A stretch of 64,000 bases of DNA from Eucommia ulmoides. Lineage: Eukaryota; Streptophyta; Magnoliopsida; Garryales; Eucommiaceae. The DNA is taken from the NCBI GenBank assembly GCA_016647705.1, contig CM028335.1, positions 1,178,001 to 1,242,000 of the forward strand, read 5' to 3'. Under the pieces are notes generated by a model that was given only the letters and a program-made list of their open reading frames with translations, had not been told where the DNA came from and made no database searches. This document shows positions 44,327 through 56,529 of this stretch, piece after piece (position 1 is the first letter of the stretch; each line of letters begins with the position of its first letter). The translations under genes were made by a program, and so were the position numbers.

Positions 44327-45960
44327 TATGTGAAAAAATACTTTCTTTTAAAAGTAACATTTGTAGTGCATTTTAAAAGGTACTTTTCAAAAGTTAAAAA
44401 ATTAGTTGAAATTAGTTGCTTTATGTTTCTTTAATTTAATTTTTATATTTTAAGAGATGGATGGACTATTTACTCAGGTTTTTTTTTTTAACAATCTACA
44501 AAATTTATTTTATTTTATCAAGAGATTGTTTATAGGGATAAATTTATATTCCTTCTACATTGTCAAACACATTTTTGTTTTTAAATAAAAGTATTGTTTG
44601 TCAAATTAGGTTTTCCACCATTTTGGTAACATTTTTTAAAGTATTTTTGTGCTTAATTAAGAAAAAAAAAAGTACTTATTTTTAAAAGTAATATTTGTTT
44701 TGCACTTAAAAAATATATATTTAAAATTACAAAAAATTATATAAAGGGGCAATCGGTGGGAGGTCAGGAATGAAGTATTGGAGAAACAATACCACAGAGA
44801 AGAATGAAGAAATAAATCAAAGAATGAAGAGGAAAACGAGAAAATGTAGATCAAAAGAAGAAAGACTAAGAATATTGAGAAAGACCAAGATAATGAAGGT
44901 CAAGATTTGAGATACAAGACCAAGAAGATCAAGATTAAGATGAAGATTCAAAGGCTCTGGGGCATAAAATAAACTTCATTATATATAAGAAGACAAGGTA
45001 ATATTCTTTTTGTATAGTTTAATACACTAAATCTACTAGGACAAATGCAGTCACACTTGTATGTTGATTACTTGGCATGTTATTACATGATTTATGTGTG
45101 TTTTAAAAGATTGTAGATGTCATAAATTGAAATTAAGTCAATGGGGATTAAGAATGAATTAGAGTTGGTTGAAAAATAGGCAAAAAATAAAATTTTGTAG
45201 TAACCGGTTGACCGATCTCCTATATTAGTCAACCGATTAGGACAATAGCCAATGATGAATAAAAATCAGGTTGAACCAGTTGACCAATTGGTAGTCATAG
45301 TTGATCGCATCAGTGGATTACTATCTGAATCAAAAATGAGTAATCGGTTAATCTATTAGAACTAAAAGTAATGTAGAACAACCTACCAAGAACATCGGTC
45401 AATTAATTTGGTGTTTAATTAAAGCTCAAGTTTGTGTTTTAGCTCAACATATACAAAAAATATTTTTAATTAAGAGACAAGATTAATTGGCAAATTGTGA
45501 AAAATAAAGTTCTAATTTTTAAGCCCTAAAATGTAGCCTTTTTGTAGCTACTTATCTCCCAATGGATTATTGCTAATTTTGGTTGAATTGGAACATTGCA
45601 AGAGTATAATATCATTGGATTAATTGTTCCTAGCATTAATTACAACATATTTATTCCATTAAATAAGCTCAATTTCTCAGATTTAAGGCTGATAAAAGCC
45701 TGTCTAGAATACCTCTATAAACAAGAGAAAAAAATACACAAAATTCTACAAATTTAACACACCTTGTACATTCTTAGATCCATATTCATACGTGTTAAAC
45801 TGTTAGAGCTATATCGAGAGAAATGTACATGCTCTGAGCTCAATTGATCCGCTTTATCAATTGTAGCTATTTAGTCTCATTCTCGAGAAATACCAATTGA
45901 ATAATAAAGTCGACCAAAGCCTGGCCCTTTATCTCTATCCTTGAATCATACTTGATGTAG
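44327..45960. other. Intergenic stretch with short degenerate motifs
   Basis: AT-rich. 44860-44960 has a run of 'aagatcaagat'-like repeats. 45195-45400 contains several degenerate 'aaccggttgacc' / 'gtcaaccgatt' phrases in both orientations, as in some Ty3 LTR leaders, and may belong to the gypsy remnant that follows. No gene. Confidence 0.4.
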
Positions 45961-47860
45961 AATTATTGAAGATCAATCAACCATTTTAGTAGTTGGTCTG
46001 ACGTCTCTAATCAGTGCAAAATGACCCTCAACGGTTGGTTTGTAAATAACTACCATTGGGTAGCGTTGAAAATAATGCTTAAATTTTCTGGTAGATATTA
46101 TTAGTACATAAGCTATTATCTCTAACTTTGGATACCCGGTTTCTACACCGGTTAACACATGACTGACATAATAAGCTTGCCTTTGAGTCCTTGTTTTATC
46201 CACTACTAATGCCAAGCTCACTGCTGTTGCAGAAGCCGTAAGATATACGAACATCTTCTACCCGAGACATATGGTTTTCTAGATCAATAGAGAAAAAATG
46301 TATTTCTTCAAGGCTTGGAAAGATTCTTCGCACTCATCAGCCCACCCAATGTATTATTTCTTAGGACTGTCTTGAATAACAAAAGACACTTATCTGATGC
46401 CTTGGAGATAAATTTGTTTGGTGCTATAATATACCTAGTTAGATACTACACTTTTTGGATCATCCTCGATGAAGTTATTTCTTGGATGACTTTGATCTGC
46501 TCGATACTTGCCTCAATGCCAATCTTGGTCGCCATGTGGCTAAGAAACTTCCTATCCCTGTCATTAAAAATAAAGTTGCTTGGATTAAGCTTTATTCTGT
46601 TCTTTCCTAGAATGTCGAACTACTCCTGTAGATCATCAAGGTGGTCGGTTTCCATTTTGATTTTCATGAGCATGCCGTCAATATAAACATATATATTGTC
46701 TTCCTACGTAGATAAACGAACATCTTGTTCACCAACCGTGGGTATGTTGCTATGGCATTCTTCAATCCAAAGGGAATGTCTTTGTAGCAATATAGACTTT
46801 TGTCTGTTATAAAGATAGTTTTCTATTTGTTTGGAGGACACATAGTGATGTAATTGTATCCCAAAAATGCATCCAAGAAGCTTAATTGCTAAAACCTAGC
46901 AGACACGTGCACCATACATCGATCTTGGTAAATAAAAACAATCCTTTGGGCAAGCCTTATTAAGTCGGTAAAGTGAATGCACATTCGCCATTTTCTAGTT
47001 TTCTTCTTCACTAAGACCACGTCGCGCAAACAAATAGGAAAGTTGATTTCCTTGATAGTTTCTACATAAAGTAGCTTTTTCATTTCCTCCTCTATGGCCC
47101 TCTATCTATCTGGACCAAACATCCTCATTTGTTGTTGAATAGGAGAATGGTCAGGATTGGTGTAAAGTTGGTGTATCGAGATGTTGGGATCTATCCTAGG
47201 CAGGTCTTCATTAGACAAAGAAAACACATCGTTAAAGAAAACACATCGTTGTTCACTTAGAGTAGCTCAGTGATATTTTCATTCAGGTTTTAGGCAACAT
47301 TAAAGTGATCTAGATGGTGTGATATTTCATTATCAGATGAATCCAAATGGAAACTAATTCCTCGTTGGGGTTAGGTTGAACTTGATTTTCTCAATTTTTT
47401 GGTCTACTATTATTCCTTTACTCGTGGGTTCAACCATATCCCTAGGAAGGACATGTTCTTTATCTTCTTGATCTTATGATTTCAATTTGAGAATCAAAAT
47501 ATCAGTTATGAAGCATCCTTAGGAATGCTCCGTTTTCTTTGTACTTTATCTACCCTATTCTTAGTTAAGTGGTATGTTAATGTGATTGTCTTTAGTACAT
47601 TTACATAGGGCCTTTCTATTATGGTGTCGTCCTCAAAAGGGCAATTCGCCACCATGAACCTTGTATTTTCTGTAGCATGTATGGGCTCGATCCCAGTTAT
47701 AAGTTACAATGTGATCCATCCCATTGTCTTAATGGTCCCATCCCTAAAACTGACCAAGGATTTCAAAGTTGGACCCCGTTAAGGTCTTCGTTGGTAAATT
47801 TAATAGCCTCACGCTCGGCTAAAGGGTCATTGGACACCTGGAATACATAGTCTTCCTCTT
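45960..47860 (-). pseudogene. Decayed Ty3/gypsy pol (protease, RT, RNase H)
   Basis: Read on the minus strand with several frameshifts and stops. About 47760-47500 has a protease-region C-terminus (FMVANCPFEDDTIIERPYVN then ITLTYHLTK). 47290-47100 matches the linker 'PGIDPNISIHQL'. About 47080-46600 is reverse transcriptase with KKLLYVETIKEINFP, RKWRMCIHFTDL, FLDAFLGYN, DIPFGLKNAIATY and YVYIDGMLMK (catalytic YxDDxL-type motif altered). 46360-45973 is RNase H with ADECEESFQALKKYI, YLTASATAVSLALV, AYYVSHVLTGVETGYPKLE and KHYFQRYPMVVIY. The order and the RNase H type are Ty3/gypsy, probably of the Tat-like branch. No integrase or LTR was found next to it. Confidence 0.88.
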
Positions 47861-49400
47861 CTTTTTTTTTTTGCCTCTATTTCGTTCAGTTTCTCTCTAG
47901 TGAACACAATATGAGGATGTTACATTCAACACATGAACGATATCTCACAACCATATTTTCTAAGTTCAACATATCAATTATAAATATGTTATAGTTAACA
48001 CGCACAATTAGGTTCTTGTTAAATACAAACCCCCCAAAAATCAGCCCCGTATGCAAGTTTGAAGACAAACAATAGGAACCAACATATTGTTGCAATATTT
48101 TGAAGTAACACGATCAAATAAACAAATGTAGAAAATTAGAGTAGGACAACAAGCATATTGGAAGATGAAACACATTTTAACAAAAGAATGAATGAAGGAG
48201 TAATGTAGCGAAGACAATAACATGACTAGCAAAAAAAAGGACTAGGGGGAGAGGGATACGAATGTGCTAAAACAATACCAAAATATACTTTTTTTGGGGG
48301 TTAATCTTGGGATGTTATGTTTTGCATGTGTAAAAATTTGGATTTTTCCTTCGAAGAAGATGGAAATCAAGTATCATATTTGAATCTTATAGAGTGGAAC
48401 CAAAGTCGAACAGGTGGAAAGAACGTATATACCTGAGTCTGAGATATTTATAGGGTCATCTGAGGTGTTAGGGGTCTTTATCTACATCTTCGTGTGAGTG
48501 GTCACCATTGTAGCCAATTGAGTGAGAGGAAGATCACAAGAAACATGGCAAATAGGGTAAGGATTTGCGAGAGTATGATTTTTGATCGGGAGGGAAGTTG
48601 TAAGGGTTTGAAAATGGGGTAAATATGCGTGTTATGGTTTCCTAAAACGATCACTTCAGCTCAACTTTTATGACACATTTGAAAATGGCATTTTGGACAG
48701 GGGTAATTAGGTGATACAATTAGGGTTAATTTTACATTCAATACAAAGAATATTAATCAGATGAGATGCAGAAAATTGAATGTTTTTCACACAGTGAATG
48801 TTATATTCAACACTCATGTAACAACATGGATTATAACATGTTATGTGTAATACTCACTTCATAATTAATGTTACATGTAACATTCACATAGATGTTAATT
48901 CATAATTCCAAAAAACAATTATGAATATCTCATTTTAAATAGAATGAGTCATAGATAATTGTTGTGTAAACAAATTATTGATCAACAACTACATTTATGA
49001 TATATTATGCATGTCTCGTTTTTAGTCATTTGATCAAATGTTAACAAATGTGTCTCCGCATTTTTAGGAATGATTATAAACGAAAAGACAATACGCATAT
49101 TTTCGGAAGGTAACGTTTCATTTAATAAGGGTATATTAGTCCACGAATTGTCAAAAAACTGATCGGTTAAAAAAATAGGTAGGTTCATTTGGGAATTTAC
49201 GCTCCCATTTAGGATTGCCTGGTGAGCGCTCCAAAATTTTGCAATTGTTGATTTGAAGAGGGCTAATAGGGGTAGCTAGCTATTGCCTAAGACAAAAATG
49301 AAAAATTAAACTACACATATAGGTAAATTTTGGAAGAAAGAGGGGGTATATTGTGAAAAAAATTGCATTGGGAAGGGCAAGCTATCTCCATGATTGCCTA
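47861..49400. other. Intergenic sequence upstream of the B3 gene
   Basis: 48725-48905 repeats 'gttacattcaac' / 'gttatattcaacactcatg' / 'gttacatgtaacattcac', similar to phrases in the 29640-30160 minisatellite and near 47915, indicating dispersed relatives of that repeat. Otherwise AT-rich, no gene. Confidence 0.45.
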
Positions 49401-49534
49401 GTGTAAGCACCCTTAGTACTTCTTTTTGCATGCGATTTCAACCTCTTCCATCATTACATTTCCATTTCCATTTCATTAATATATCTCACCAACACCCACT
49501 TCACTTTCCATTGCTCCTAAGCTCTCTGCAATGT

Positions 49535-49537
49535 ACT

Positions 49538-49575
<38 letters not shown>
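49535..49575 (+). repeat. (CT)n microsatellite in the probable 5' leader of the B3 gene
   Basis: About 17 CT repeats, 155-190 bp before the start codon. Such CT tracts are common in plant 5' leaders and core promoters; a second short CT run (49863-49882) follows the first splice donor. Confidence 0.75.
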
Positions 49576-49577
<2 letters not shown>

Positions 49578-49728
49578 GGTTTTGTAGTAGTTTCTTAATT
49601 AATTTAGGGGTTTTTTTCCTTAAAATTTTTCATTGGTGTTTATAACCCATATAATTGTTAAACAATTTATGTTTTTTCTTTAAAAAAACACTTTTTGGAA
49701 ACCCATTTTTTGCTGATTTTGGCAGATT

Positions 49729-52700
49729 ATGGAAAAAGGAGGGAAAAAGGAAGGAAATTGCAAAGATTGCAGGAAATGGGAGGAAGACTTGTACTGGACC
49801 CATTTTCAATCCCTCCATTTCGTTCAGTTTCTCTCTGGTGATTTTGATCACCAACTTGTGAGTTCTCTCTCTCTCTCTCTCTTCAATTTTGTTTGTCCCA
49901 TCTGCATGTAGTCCCTGAATTTTACACACACGCATAAATATACATATATATATATATAAAATGTGGTTGGTACTTGTTGGCTTACAATTTCCGAAGTAAA
50001 TTTTGAATATAATTTTGGATTTTAAAACTGTGCTAGGGCCTTGATGGGTCCTAAGAACCAGTTTAGAGAATATAACAGAGTTATAATCAAATAACTTTAG
50101 CCAAAACGGTAGCGTAAATTGGGATTAAATTTAATTGACTACTCTCTTTTAACGCAATATCTATTTGTGATATCCATGTCGGTCAGAAGTATATAAATTG
50201 ATATGTGGATTACTTAATTTGGTCTGAAAGTTACCATATGGGACGTTACACTATTTTTTAACTGAGTTTTAGTGGCAGCAAATACTTTTTGGCCTAATAT
50301 TAATTGCTTTGAATTAAAACAAAATATATATTTTATTGCGAAACAATTACAATCGGCATCAAAGTTTTCTAATTGATAATTGCCCGACAAATGCCAGCAA
50401 AATGTTAAGAACTCAATTATGTTGAGGTAGTGCTTGGTTGTATGGAATTGGAATAAAAAATGAATGCATTCAAAATTTTGAATTTTATATGCGTTTATTT
50501 TTTATTCACATTCAAAGCTCCAATTTCATACTTTCAAACGCAAACTAAATTGATTTACCCGAAGTTTTTTCCTATTCACTAGAAATGTGTGATAAAGTAC
50601 TTTTCACAATTTGTACCTATTAAAAATATAGTTAAATATTTGAATTCAATTTGTTTACTAATTTGTTCAACGAAACTCGAACGGACTTTCAATTAAACTA
50701 TCGGTTCATTTAAATCCCTGAGCGAAATTCAAACACTTTTAAGAGGATTTTTGGCACATTCATACCGTCCACCGAACAAACTTTTATTGAGATTTGTTAT
50801 TCCTTGTCGCATTCCGATATATTTTTAAAACAATTATTTGACTTTATTTTTTGTTTTCTTTATTTTTAGTTTTTTGATATGACAAAGACTAGTAATTTGA
50901 AATACCAAAATATTTTCTTAGAAAATTAATAAATGAAATTTAAACTCATCGACACAAAAAATGATACTCCTTGTCATGGAACCAAATCTTATATATATTA
51001 TTTAGAGGTTTTGACACTTTGAACCCCTGCTTTTTTACCATTATTTCACTTTGATCCGTATAGTTCCCATTTGAACACATGAAACTCTTAAGTTATGTAA
51101 TGATCCCACGTCAGTTTTGGACGGCAAAACATCACCATGGTGCACCCAACTATTTTTAAGAGGACTTTAAAGGAATCGTCATCCTCTTTCTTTTTCCTTT
51201 ACTATTTTTCTATAGAAAACCTATATATATGTAGATATATTATGATAAATCTCTCTTTCTAATTTCTTAGTATTTGGGAACCAAGAAGAATGGGAGGGAG
51301 GAATGGAGTAGGGTAGAAATACCCACAAACCCCTTAAAAATAGTCACATGTGCGGGAAGTGAGTAATTTCTATCCAAAATCGTAATCGGGATAGTTACTT
51401 GGAATGTAGTGGGATGATTAGGAAACTTTAAGGTGTTATATGTTCAAATTGAAACTATGGGGACAAAAACGATTTTTTTTTTGTTGTCAAATATCAAGGG
51501 TATAAAGTGTCAAATCCCCTATCTTTTGTTAGCCCAACATAGATTTCTATTTCCTGTTAGAAAGAAAGCAAGGACTTCGTCCATGCCTGTCATCAAAATA
51601 AATTTAATAACAAAAATTTTAACATTTAGCAAAATAAATAAATAAAAAATCACTTGCAAGTAGGATCCCATTTAAAAATGTCCCACTCAAGACGATCAAA
51701 TAAGTCATATATATATTGCAATGGTAGTAGAGCCACATGAATTTCAGTGAAAATCTAATAATGATATTGATTTTCTTTTTGTTTATTATGATAAAAGGTA
51801 AAATCATTGATTCTATAATATTTTTAAAAGAAAAAAGTATTGAGATTTTAATTTTGAGAAAAAAAAAAAAAAGTCTGGGCACATTTGAATCAATAAAATA
51901 TACACACATATTGTGGTTAAATATTTGACATTAATTATATTTTAAGTATAATATAGTAAAAAATAAATATTTAACATTTTTAATATGTAAAATTATGATT
52001 ATGATAACTTGAGTCCAATTATATATATATATATATATATAAAATTGTAAAAGTCACTTTTTAATTACATTTTGTACCCTTGTGTTTAGACGAATTGCAC
52101 TTTGCAGCCCTATGGTATTTTCGTCGCCACTTACACCCCATATACTTAAGACTTAAATGCAACGATTAAGTTTTCTGTTAACTTTTATGGTTAATAGGTG
52201 AAAGTCAACTAAAATCTGTTAATTAATATTAAATGACATATATACCCTTAAAAAATTTTAATAGAGATTGTTTTTATAGTATTTAAAAATTTAGGGGGCA
52301 ATTGTGTATTTTTATAAGGATAAATTTATAATTTTTGTTATACAAATGAATAAGAAAAAAGTTTTGATTTTTATAAAAGCTAACAGGTATAGTATAATTA
52401 TAAATAATAGCTAATTATAGTTTTCAAAAAATTTGAGGACAATTATGTAATTCGTCATACGCAAATGAGTAGTAACACAAAGCTTGTTTTATATAATATC
52501 TCTAAATAGAGGTATAGATATTTGGCCATAGTCCATATATATACATGTCAAAGAAATAGTCATATATTTGAGTTCGACTTGTTTACAAAACAAATCTATG
52601 TTATCATCTGAGTTTTGATTTTTCTGAAATTTTACCATTAGCCAATGGTGGTTTGCGCGATTTTAAATATGTTGAGCTTTTCGAAAAATTTGAAAGCCCG

Positions 52701-55700
52701 CCAAACATGCCCTAATAACACTTTAATCTACTTCTCAAAACCTTGCTTTTCTTTTGAAAATGTAACAACTATGTGGATTTTTAGGCTATCCCCATTAAAT
52801 TCATCAACAATTTGAAGGAGAATTTATCGAAAATGGTCACGATCAAAGGGCCGAGCGGTTGTACTTGGAAAATAGGAATCAAGAGGATCGGCGATACCTT
52901 TCTATTCAATGACGGCTGGAACGAATTTGTGAAAGATCACTCTCTTCACGAGAACGACATTTTGATCTTCAAATACGACTCTGACTCGCATTTTGATGTT
53001 CTCATGTTTGATCATCAGAATCTTTGTGAGAAAGAAAATTCATATTTCGTTAGAAAATGCGATCATATTGTTGAGGAAAATAATGGGTGTTCGATGAAGC
53101 GGAAAGCAGCAGAAACTTTGGAAGTAACCGATAATTCTTCGAGCGAGGACGATGGGTTGACTTTGGCGGCAAAATGTGGAAAAGAGGAGTTGGTAACCGC
53201 AGTCGCTGCTTCGGCAATACGAACCCGAGCCAACAGGAAGATTCCAAGGGGTTCAATGGGTAAGTAATTTCTTGAATGATTATGATTTATTCTTCGTTTT
53301 TTTGGGTTAATTCATTTTGCATCCCATTTTATACTTGAGTGTTAAATGGTATCCCATTGGCTCAAATAATTAATTTTAGATCCTATTGGACGTATTCAAA
53401 TCTCCATTTGTGGAAACTTTTACAATTGGATTTTGTTTAGGACAACATAATTCACTCGTTTTGCAGTTTTTAAGGTTGTTCTTGTCAAGTGTTTTTGCTT
53501 TTCTTTTTTTTTTTTTTTTTTCCTGAAAATCAATAGATTGTCTATTTTTTAAGTTTTGTTTCATGTTTTTCAGAAACATAAACAAAAAGTAGAAACAGAA
53601 AAACTAAGGTGGTATTTGTTTAGTGTTTAAACACAAAGGTAAAGGTGGTGTATGTTTAATGTTTATGTTTCTGTATATATTGCATCTTGTTGGAATTTCA
53701 CGTCAAATTTTTGAGATTTTTCAAATTAGCCTATGTATAAAATGAGTTATTCCACTTGATACCATTTGGTTTTAGGTGAAGGTCAACCTCCTCACACATT
53801 GATCTCCAAAATACTGAGAGCACAAACAGAAAATGGAAACCAAACAAAAAAGTATGTTTATGTTTTGTTCTCTGAATTTTAGAAGAAAAAAAATGAGGGC
53901 AGAATAAAACGTTTCCACAATTTCGGTTTCTCCATGTTTTCTAGGAAGAGAAATAGAAATCTGGGAACAAAAACACTAAAGTGGCATTTGGTAACCGTTT
54001 CTGTTTTCATTCCAGCAGTGGGATGGGAATGGAATGAGATAGGATGAGAATTTTGTTTCTTTCTTAGGAATAGAATCGCGTTTAGTAACGATAATTTTTT
54101 TTTTTTGTTTTGGGAAGAGAATCACGTTTGGTAACGATTTTATCCTAAAATCAATTTTTTTCTTTTTTTTTTGATATTTTTTTTTTTGTTTTGGCCGGCC
54201 GGCGGTGGGGGCGGCGGCCGGCGGTGGGTGATGGCGACGGTGACCGGCGGGTGGGTGACGGCGGCGGACGGCTGGAGGTGATTGGTGACGGTCGCCGGAG
54301 ATGGCCGTCGGACGGCGGCGGACGGTGGCGGATAAACAGTAACAGATATTGGGAATGAAATAGGAATAATGAGAAACAACTTTTTTTTGTTTCTCATTTC
54401 TTAAGAAAAAAATGAGCACAATTCCCAAATGGAAATGGAATGGGAACGAGAACAAAAATTACCAAACGCTATTTCGAAACAGAATTCTCAAAAATTTGAA
54501 AATAGAATGAGAATTTTTGGAATAGAAACAGTTACCAATCAGAGCCTAAACGAATGCCACCTAGCCACCTAATCAAATGCCGTTAAATCTTGCCTTATTT
54601 GGAATAATGGAAAATAAAATTACAACATGTTTGTAACAAAATATTTGTTCATTCGTTTTGCAGTTGAATTTGCCAGTAAAGAAAGTTCAAGAACCAAAAA
54701 TTGGGCATATCCATTGCAGTATGAATCGAAGAGAAGGGATGTGACTGAAGAAGAGAAAGAGAAAGCGCTGAAATCAGCCAATGAAGCATTAACCGGCACC
54801 AGTTTCATAGTCGTTATGCGACCTTCACATGTCTACAAAGGCTTTTTCATGGTATGTATTTTGCCTGAAAACACATATCGGATAATATTAAACACTGTGA
54901 AAAACTGGATTAACTCATTTTTTAGCGCTTTGCCGTTTGTTTAACCGTTTTGTTTCCAAAAAAAAAAACAAGGGACTGCTTCTAGGCGAACTTCCTGGCT
55001 GTCTCTGCACCCCTACCTCCTTTATCACTGAGCGGTCATTTAGGGGTCTTAGCTGGTGATCCGGGCTGTTTTCCTCTCGACGATGAAGCTTATCCCCCAT
55101 CGTCTCATTGGCCGACCTTGACCCCTGTTATTTTGAGGTCATATCTAGTATTCCGAGTTTGCCTGGATTTGGTACCACTCACGCGTAGAGATGGTCATGG
55201 GCCGGGCCGGGCTCGGGCCGGGTTTTGACTAGGATATTACACAAAAATATTAGGCCCTAGCCCGGCCCGGCCCGGCCCTATGATCGGGCCTTAATTTTAT
55301 GCCAAAGCTTGGCCCTACAAAAAAAAATTAAGCCCAGACCCGGTCCTAACCCGGCCCTATAATTTATTTTTTTTAAAATTTAAAAACTAAATACTAAAAT
55401 TACAAAATGGGCCCTCAATTCTCTCTCTATAAGAGGAATGAAATTAGTGTTTGCTAAATTATTTAGCAAAAATTAAAAATTACAAAATGACCCCTCAACT
55501 CTTTCTTTATAGATATATATATATAAAATATATATTTTTTATATTTTAAAAAAGTTCGGTCCGGGCCGGGCCGGCCCTAAACAAAAATGATCAAACCCTA
55601 GCCCGGCCCTAAAAATGAATGGGCCTTAATTTTTAGGCCCTAGCCCGGCCCATGGGCTCAAACACCAAGCCCAAGCCCTAAAAAAATAAGGCTGGGCTGG

Positions 55701-56361
55701 GCGGGCCGATCGGGCCTCCAGGCCCATGACCATCCCTACTCACGCAGCCCGCACCCAAACAGTGCTTTACCCCTAGATGTCCAGTCAACTGCTGCGCCTC
55801 AACGCATTTCGGGGAGAACCAGCTAGCTCTGGGTTCGAGTGGCATTTCACCCCTAAACAAATGTCACTTTAGTGTTTTTGTTTCATTTCTATTTTAATCT
55901 TTATGTTCCTAAAATGGTGGCAACGGAAATTTGATGTTTCAAAACTAATCTAAAGGATATTAAACTACTAATTTTGTAACGACTTTTTTGTGCAGTCGAT
56001 CCCGATCGAGTGGGGAAATGTCCATCTTCCCCCTAGAACGCATGACATAATTCTCCGCGTAGGAGAAAAGAAATGGCACGCACGATACTACCGTAAAGAT
56101 TGTCGTAGCGGATTGACCGGTGGTTGGAGGAATTTTGCCACCGAAAACGTCTTGGAAGAATTCGACGTTTGTCTATTCACACTTGCCGCTAGCTCGTCAG
56201 ATCATGGAAGCGGTGATGGTGGTGTTGTTCTGGATGTCGGCATATTCCGAGTGGTAGAAGAGGTGATTCCGCCGCGTCGATTGACAGTCTCCCCACCGGC
56301 AAGGCGTGGCCGGCGGGCAAAGTTTCTCATGAGGAAAGCAAGTGGGGGAACAAGTGCGTAA
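49729..56361 (+). CDS. B3-domain DNA-binding protein, REM-like, two B3 domains
   Basis: Four exons: 49729-49857, 52785-53259, 54664-54851, 55996-56361, joined by GT-AG introns into an open frame of about 385 residues. Domain 1 (about 20-118): LYWTHFQSLHFVQFL and GDFDHQL are completed across intron 1 by AIPIKFINNL, then VTIKGPSGCTWKI, FLFNDGWNEFVKDHSL and ENDILIFKYDSDSHFDVLMF. A charged serine/glutamate linker follows, with basic KRK and RANRK patches (possible nuclear signals). Domain 2 (about 247-365): FIVVMRPSHVYKGFF, SIPIEWGNVHLP, ILRVGEKKWHARYY, LTGGWRNFATEN and FDVCLFTL. The family binds DNA in the nucleus and acts in reproductive or vernalisation programmes; target genes unknown. The start is the first Met in frame, after a CT-rich leader. 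Intron 1 is 2.9 kb, intron 2 hosts a GC-core MITE and intron 3 plastid DNA. The frame may continue in an exon beyond 56361. Confidence 0.9.
51005..51515. mobile_element. MITE-like element in B3 intron 1, 'cactttggtcc' family (copy 3)
   Basis: Left end 'ggttttgacactttgaaccc' and right end 'gggtataaagtgtcaaatcccc' are inverted repeats. They continue inward through 'accattatttcactttgatcc' and 'cccatttgaacacatgaaactct' with partial complements at 51440-51470. The central part has 'ccaactatttttaagaggactt' and 'aaaccccttaaaaatagtcacatgtg', again complementary. Confidence 0.8.
53981..54546. mobile_element. MITE with GC-rich core in B3 intron 2 (copy 3)
   Basis: Ends gtggcatttggtaacc and ggttaccaat..agcc-type (cagttaccaatcagagcc) form an imperfect inverted repeat. 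Core about 54192-54340 rich in ggccggcgg / gacggcggcgg, flanked by 'gtttggtaacgattttatcctaaaa' as in the other copies. Very close in order to 16481-17036. Confidence 0.8.
54973..55185 (-). pseudogene. Plastid 23S rDNA fragment, part 1 (NUPT)
   Basis: The plus strand reads as the complement of plastid 23S rRNA: gggactgcttctaggcgaac, ctgcacccctacctccttta, cactgagcggtcatttaggg, ctcgacgatgaagcttatcc, tattttgaggtcatatctag. Nearly identical to the conserved plastid sequence, with a few changes (ttccgagtttgcctgg for ttcagagtttgcctcg). It lies in an intron and is not a functional rRNA gene. It is continued at 55739 after an 8-bp duplication. Confidence 0.9.
55178..55746. mobile_element. hAT-type non-autonomous element with 8-bp target duplication
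   Basis: Element 55186-55738, with terminal repeats tagagatggtcatgggcc and ggcccatgaccatcccta. The flanking 8-mers ctcacgcg (55178-55185) and ctcacgca (55739-55746) are the duplicated rDNA target. Internally there are many gggccgggcc / agcccggccc phrases on both sides of an AT-rich centre, so the element can fold on itself. No transposase. The TA(G)GGATGG-type ends and 8-bp duplication identify the hAT superfamily. Confidence 0.9.
55739..55856 (-). pseudogene. Plastid 23S rDNA fragment, part 2 (NUPT)
   Basis: Continues part 1 in the rRNA order: acagtgctttacccctagat, gtccagtcaactgctgcgcc, catttcggggagaaccagct, gggttcgagtggcatttcac, then the match ends at cccctaa near 55856. Joined to part 1 it represents about 320 bp of plastid DNA inserted in B3 intron 3. 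Confidence 0.9.
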
Positions 56362-56529
56362 ATCCTTTTGATTTCCTTTAATGTAAATTTTGGTCTACTC
56401 TAGTTAGTTAGATCTATATATTCACTACTAATATTACCTCCCCCACCTGGCAGCCACCCCCCACCCGTAGACCACTATCACTTGGCCGACCACCACTACT
56501 TGCTTATTTTGATATTTTAATTTTATAAA

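Noticed and set aside
46315-46686. A plus-strand membrane-protein-like frame
   Set aside because: It is the antisense of the Ty3/gypsy reverse transcriptase region; the hydrophobic look is an artefact of reading the complement.
54915-55860. A functional 23S rRNA gene
   Set aside because: Only about 320 bp of the rRNA is present, with substitutions and a hAT insertion, inside an intron; it is a nuclear copy of plastid DNA.
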